From JACROF01 sp964598995 (GTDB taxonomy: Bacteria > Patescibacteriota > Microgenomatia > Levybacterales > UBA12049), in the NCBI GenBank assembly GCA_964598995.1, contig CAZRDR010000065.1, forward strand, positions 1 to 25,768: a DNA stretch of 25,768 bases, in the 5' to 3' direction. Below the pieces are notes generated by a model. It was not told the origin of the DNA and did no database searches. It saw only the letters and a list, made by a program, of their open reading frames with translations. This document shows, in pieces, positions 22,762-25,768 of this stretch (its first letter is position 1; each line of letters opens with the position of its first letter). Made by a program: the position numbers and the translations under genes.

Positions 22762-22794
22762 ATCAAGTTTACTTGCTTGATTGGGTGGTGTCAA
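22762..22794 (-). promoter_or_regulatory. suf operon promoter with overlapping dyads
   Basis: TTGACA (complement of 22789-22794), a 17-nt spacer, TAAACT (complement of 22766-22771); predicted start near 22759-22760, 3-4 nt before the sufC ATG. CAAGT-TT-ACTTG (22764-22775) is a perfect palindrome lying over the -10 box, nested in ATCAAG/CTTGAT (22762-22767/22776-22781). A repressor sensing Fe-S status could act here (inference); no such regulator gene is in the window. Confidence 0.6.
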
Positions 22795-22798
22795 GAAA

Positions 22799-24355
22799 TT
22801 ATTCCTTACCAGTATAGTGTACAAGTCTAAAAATCTTAACATGCGGGCCATCCCATTCACCAGTAATTTCTGCTCTGCCAAATCCTGAAACTTCAAATAC
22901 AGGATAGCCCAATGGTCCACAACTTAGATCCTCACAAACCACCATTAATTGATCGGTGACTGTCTTTCGTTCTGGGTCAGTAAACTGGTTTTGCATCTCA
23001 ACAGGTTTATGTCCCAAAACTTCTAGATAGTAGCGATATGCATGATCTGAATTACCACCTGTAATTAAGGCAAAATTGTATGGTTTGTTGTCAGTATGAG
23101 CGATCACCATCTCAGCAATAGTTTTGACCTGATCTCTAATTTTATTTGGCGTATAGCGAAGCGGTACGAAAGAAAGATTATGAATAAATAAATAAGTAAC
23201 TAGGATAATAAGCAATCCTTGAACTATTTTTTGTTTAGTAGCGTTATAACTTTTTTGGATCAGATTACCTACTAAGAAAAATGGCAATGGAAACATAAAT
23301 CCAAGGTAATAGTCATAAATTTCTTTTTTATAGAATGCGAATAATGCAACACCAACGACAAGCCAAACTATCAGAGCTGTCTTTGCCAATTTATCTTTGA
23401 TAATAATAACTGCAATAACCGAGGCTATGGCCACTACTAAAGTTATGACATACCAAAAATAAAGAGTCTGAGTCGTATGAATTTGAGTGAGATTAGTTAA
23501 AGGATATGCAGTTACCAGCCTACCAAAAAGTTTAAAAAACACTTCAGACACTTGAGCAAATGGGGACGAGACGACCACGGTATTAGAAGGAATCTGCCCG
23601 GTTAAAAATCTAAAAATAGTATTAAGATTTGGGAATCCATGGTGGAACTCGAAAGCCAGAAATGGTGACCACCCTGCTAAAAACCCAACGACGATCAGCA
23701 CGTATTGAGATATAAGTGACAGGATATTTAATCTTTTTGTTGCTACGATAGAGCCGACAAATAAATAGATAAAGACAATGGCAATGAGAAAAAGCGCTAA
23801 GTATTGTAATTGGATAGCTATTCCTAATAGCAGTCCGATCAGCAGATACTTCCAAAATACTGGCTTGGTAAATGACAAATAGCAAAGATACAAAACAAGT
23901 AATGAGACAAAAGGTAAAGGATTTGGATTCCAAGACGAGTGAGAATACGTTATAACAATCGGTGAAACCGCATACAATGCAGCCGCGATAAGAGCTGTAC
24001 CTGTGCTAAACCATTTCTTCCCTACAATAAACACTAAGAGCACTGTGAGGATTCCAAGCAGTGCGATAAAGACAGCAGGACCTACTGGATCATAATTGAA
24101 TAGCCAAAGAAATGGAGTAATAACATAAAAATAAATTGGTCCATAATAAAAATCTGCTGCACTAGACCTAGGACCAAGTAGCGTTATCTGCCCTTCTAGT
24201 ATGTGCTTAACAGTCAAAACGTCACGTCCCTCATCTCCTAAGAAATTCATATAATCTGAGATGCGATAAAGTCTAAGGAAAGCAGCCAGAGCCAGTATGA
24301 CATTGAGGATAAGATAGGTTTTATCAATAAAAAACTTTTGCAATCGAAGTATCAT
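22799..24355 (-). CDS. Multi-pass membrane glycosyltransferase, PMT/ArnT-like (GT-C)
   Basis: 518 residues with about 10-12 predicted membrane segments. After the first helix comes the GT-C acidic motif in NFLGDEGRDVL (Asp41-Glu42), then YYGPIYFYVI and SPIVITYSHSSWNPNPLPF, as in the dolichyl/polyprenyl-phosphate sugar transferases of the PMT_2/ArnT group. A soluble C-terminal domain follows residue ~385 (HTDNKPYNFALITGGNSDHAYRY). It probably transfers a sugar from a polyprenyl-phosphate carrier onto a surface protein or glycan. The donor fits the adjacent polyprenyl-phosphate sugar synthase. The acceptor is unknown. No strong Shine-Dalgarno sequence; 18 nt after the preceding gene. Confidence 0.85.
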   Translation of the reverse strand: MILRLQKFFIDKTYLILNVILALAAFLRLYRISDYMNFLGDEGRDVLTVKHILEGQITLLGPRSSAADFYYGPIYFYVITPFLWLFNYDPVGPAVFIALLGILTVLLVFIVGKKWFSTGTALIAAALYAVSPIVITYSHSSWNPNPLPFVSLLVLYLCYLSFTKPVFWKYLLIGLLLGIAIQLQYLALFLIAIVFIYLFVGSIVATKRLNILSLISQYVLIVVGFLAGWSPFLAFEFHHGFPNLNTIFRFLTGQIPSNTVVVSSPFAQVSEVFFKLFGRLVTAYPLTNLTQIHTTQTLYFWYVITLVVAIASVIAVIIIKDKLAKTALIVWLVVGVALFAFYKKEIYDYYLGFMFPLPFFLVGNLIQKSYNATKQKIVQGLLIILVTYLFIHNLSFVPLRYTPNKIRDQVKTIAEMVIAHTDNKPYNFALITGGNSDHAYRYYLEVLGHKPVEMQNQFTDPERKTVTDQLMVVCEDLSCGPLGYPVFEVSGFGRAEITGEWDGPHVKIFRLVHYTGKE

Positions 24356-24373
24356 AATAACTAGAATAGGAGG

Positions 24374-25489
24374 TTATTTTTTCTTCCAGATGAATCTGTT
24401 ATAGATAGTGAAGTTCCAAATGAGGAGGAAGAATGTCCCGACTAAAAAGTAAATGAAATAGAATTTTCTTCCAATAAGATGATCACCTAAATAAATTGTT
24501 CCAGTCTGAATTAAGATGACGCCAATTGCTGATGTGAGATAGAACTGAACTATTTTAATAAAGTACTGAGCAACACTCTTTACGCGATGTTCACGAAATG
24601 TCCAGAAATTATTAAAGTTGTAATTAGAAAAGATTGCTACAGCAGCTCCCGCAAGATTTGCAATTGATGGATTCCAATTCGCTTTGTCGACAAGAAGTTT
24701 TAGCATCACTGCGTTAATGACGAACCCTGTTCCTCCGACGACTAAAAATTTCATAAAACTCTCTGAATCTCGCATGCGTAGCTGTATCACTACTTTTAAT
24801 GAATCAATCTGATCATTTCTATTAATTTTACTTTTACCTTGGGTTCGTTCGTAGAAAGTAATTGGAATCTCTTTGACTTTAGCTCCAGCTTTGACTATGT
24901 CGTGAAGAATGTTCATTTTATAAGCGAAATCTTTAGACAAAAGATGATCAAGATCGACTTTTTTAAGATAATCTGTCTTCGTAAGTTTGAAGCCAGATGT
25001 CATATCATGAATGCTAAACTTAAGCCAGACGATACGAGTAAAAAGACTCCCGAATTTACTTAATATTTTTCGGTCAGCACCCCATTCTTTAGGAATAGAT
25101 CCGCCAGGAATATAGCGACTTCCGATAACATAGTCATAACCTTCATCCATCGCTGCTACTAAACGTGGAATATCATGAGGATCGTGTTGAAAATCTGCAT
25201 CAAATTCGATTACTGCGTCTGCTTTTAACTCATCCATCGCATACTTCATACCGCGGATATAGGCAGCTCCGAGTCCATTTTTCTTTCCTTCAAGAAGATA
25301 AATATTTTTCCATTTCTTCTGATAATTTTTAACTACCTCCCCCGTACCATCCGGCGAACTATCATCTGGGATAAGAAGCATCATCTCGTGATCTTTAATC
25401 TTCGGGAAGACTTCTTCTTCAAGAACAGGAATCATCTTCTCGATGTTCTCTTTTTCGTTATAGGTTGGTGAAATAACAACAATCTTCAT
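24374..25489 (-). CDS. Polyprenyl-phosphate glycosyltransferase (DPM1-like, GT2) fused to GtrA
   Basis: 371 residues. Residues 1-~240 are a GT2 catalytic domain: SPTYNEKENI (7-16), PDDSSPDGTG (41-50), EFDADFQHDP (95-104), IGSRYIPGGS and RTQGKSKI. These match dolichyl-phosphate mannose synthase-like enzymes that load a sugar from a nucleotide donor onto a lipid carrier. Residues ~246-371 are a four-helix GtrA domain (FMKFLVVGGTGFVINAV, then FSNYNFNNFWTF and IWNFTIYNRFIW), associated with flipping the lipid-linked sugar. It probably makes the donor for the next gene. The ATG lies 3 nt after the stop of the epimerase gene. Confidence 0.92.
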   Translation of the reverse strand: MKIVVISPTYNEKENIEKMIPVLEEEVFPKIKDHEMMLLIPDDSSPDGTGEVVKNYQKKWKNIYLLEGKKNGLGAAYIRGMKYAMDELKADAVIEFDADFQHDPHDIPRLVAAMDEGYDYVIGSRYIPGGSIPKEWGADRKILSKFGSLFTRIVWLKFSIHDMTSGFKLTKTDYLKKVDLDHLLSKDFAYKMNILHDIVKAGAKVKEIPITFYERTQGKSKINRNDQIDSLKVVIQLRMRDSESFMKFLVVGGTGFVINAVMLKLLVDKANWNPSIANLAGAAVAIFSNYNFNNFWTFREHRVKSVAQYFIKIVQFYLTSAIGVILIQTGTIYLGDHLIGRKFYFIYFLVGTFFLLIWNFTIYNRFIWKKK

Positions 25490-25492
25490 ATC

Positions 25493-25768
25493 TTATGCTT
25501 TATAAGCATCAATCAGTTTAGTCAGTCCCTCCCTGAGACTTACCTTCGGCTCCCAGTCAAGAAGTTTTTTAGCCTTAGATATATCAGGTCGTCGCATGAG
25601 GGGATCATCTTTAGGTAAGCCTTCCTCATGGACAATCTCACTTTTTGACTGAGTTAATTCTTTAACCAGCTTAGCATATTCAAGAACAGTATGCTCATCT
25701 GTAGAGCCAAGATTCACAATCTCGCCTTTGGTATCTGGATAGAACATCAAGCGCATCAATCCTTCGAC
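25493..25768 (-). CDS. NAD-dependent nucleotide-sugar epimerase/decarboxylase, 3' part
   Basis: Only the C-terminal 91 residues are inside the window; the gene runs off its end. The piece contains GEIVNLGSTDEHTVLEYAKLV, EIVHEEGLPKDDPLMRRPDISKAKKLLDWEPKVSLREGL and a short helical tail, which is the C-terminal substrate-binding part of extended short-chain dehydrogenases. The PLPxDDPxxRxPDIxxAxxLLxWxP pattern is closest to UDP-glucuronate decarboxylase or dTDP-glucose 4,6-dehydratase-like enzymes. It likely supplies a nucleotide sugar for the two downstream glycosyltransferases. Exact reaction cannot be fixed from this fragment. Confidence 0.88.
   Translation of the reverse strand, partial: VEGLMRLMFYPDTKGEIVNLGSTDEHTVLEYAKLVKELTQSKSEIVHEEGLPKDDPLMRRPDISKAKKLLDWEPKVSLREGLTKLIDAYKA

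Noticed and set aside
1..25768. tRNA/rRNA genes, CRISPR arrays, insertion sequences, attachment sites, replication origin
   Set aside because: None was recognised by eye on either strand; weak or degenerate examples could be missed without a search tool.

Overview
The window looks like chromosomal DNA of a small-genome bacterium of the Candidate Phyla Radiation (Patescibacteria), possibly Microgenomates-like. This placement is inference from style and gene content, not from a marker-gene comparison. Supporting signs are very tight packing with many 1-23 nt overlaps, AT-leaning coding sequence, TGA used as an ordinary stop (cca, sufC), a 2-oxoacid:ferredoxin oxidoreductase, DUF3048/DUF4446/DUF5679 proteins, and reduced versions of several universal enzymes. 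No mobile element, CRISPR array, tRNA or rRNA gene was recognised. No gene-free stretch exceeds about 210 bases.

Layout. 1-1092 (-): 5' part of aspS, running off the window. 1093-1299: divergent promoters, then a long structured leader that resembles an attenuator. 1300-3147 (+): a 615-aa protein of unknown function with a possible diverged RelA/SpoT-type C-terminal domain. 3128-4804 (-): recJ, with its own hairpin-rich leader and a promoter interlocked with that of cca. 4994-8614 (+): a close-packed run of cca, an inositol-monophosphatase-family gene, a Nudix hydrolase, yqeY and a degenerate Ham1/ITPase-like gene. 8604-13221 (-): DUF4446, DUF3048, a winged-helix/nucleotidyltransferase protein, secD and secF. 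13282-13786 (+): a tail-anchored 84-aa protein and a DUF5679 zinc ribbon, closed by a clear terminator. 13892-17105 (-): a canonical Ham1/RdgB pyrophosphatase and a two-gene 2-oxoacid:ferredoxin oxidoreductase. 17144-17764 (+): an endonuclease III lacking its Fe-S cysteines. 17761-22756 (-): sufC-sufB-sufD-sufS-sufU, a 53-aa zinc-ribbon protein and a YjjX-type NTPase. 22799-25768 (-): cell-surface sugar genes (nucleotide-sugar epimerase 3' end, polyprenyl-phosphate glycosyltransferase fused to GtrA, and a PMT/ArnT-like membrane glycosyltransferase).

Themes. (1) Nucleotide and nucleic-acid housekeeping is concentrated here: three ITPase-superfold members, a Nudix hydrolase, RecJ, Nth and Cca. 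(2) Fe-S metabolism: a compact suf operon feeds at least the ferredoxin oxidoreductase, while Nth appears to have dropped its cluster. (3) Several predicted promoters place the start site at or within a few bases of the ATG, suggesting leaderless mRNAs. Three genes break this pattern with long structured leaders (the 1300 gene, recJ and the DUF5679 gene). (4) Divergent gene pairs share overlapping promoter hexamers.

The best candidate for something undescribed is the 1138-3147 unit: a near-consensus promoter, a leader with mutually exclusive hairpins ending in a terminator-like stem that hides the Shine-Dalgarno sequence, and a large unknown protein.
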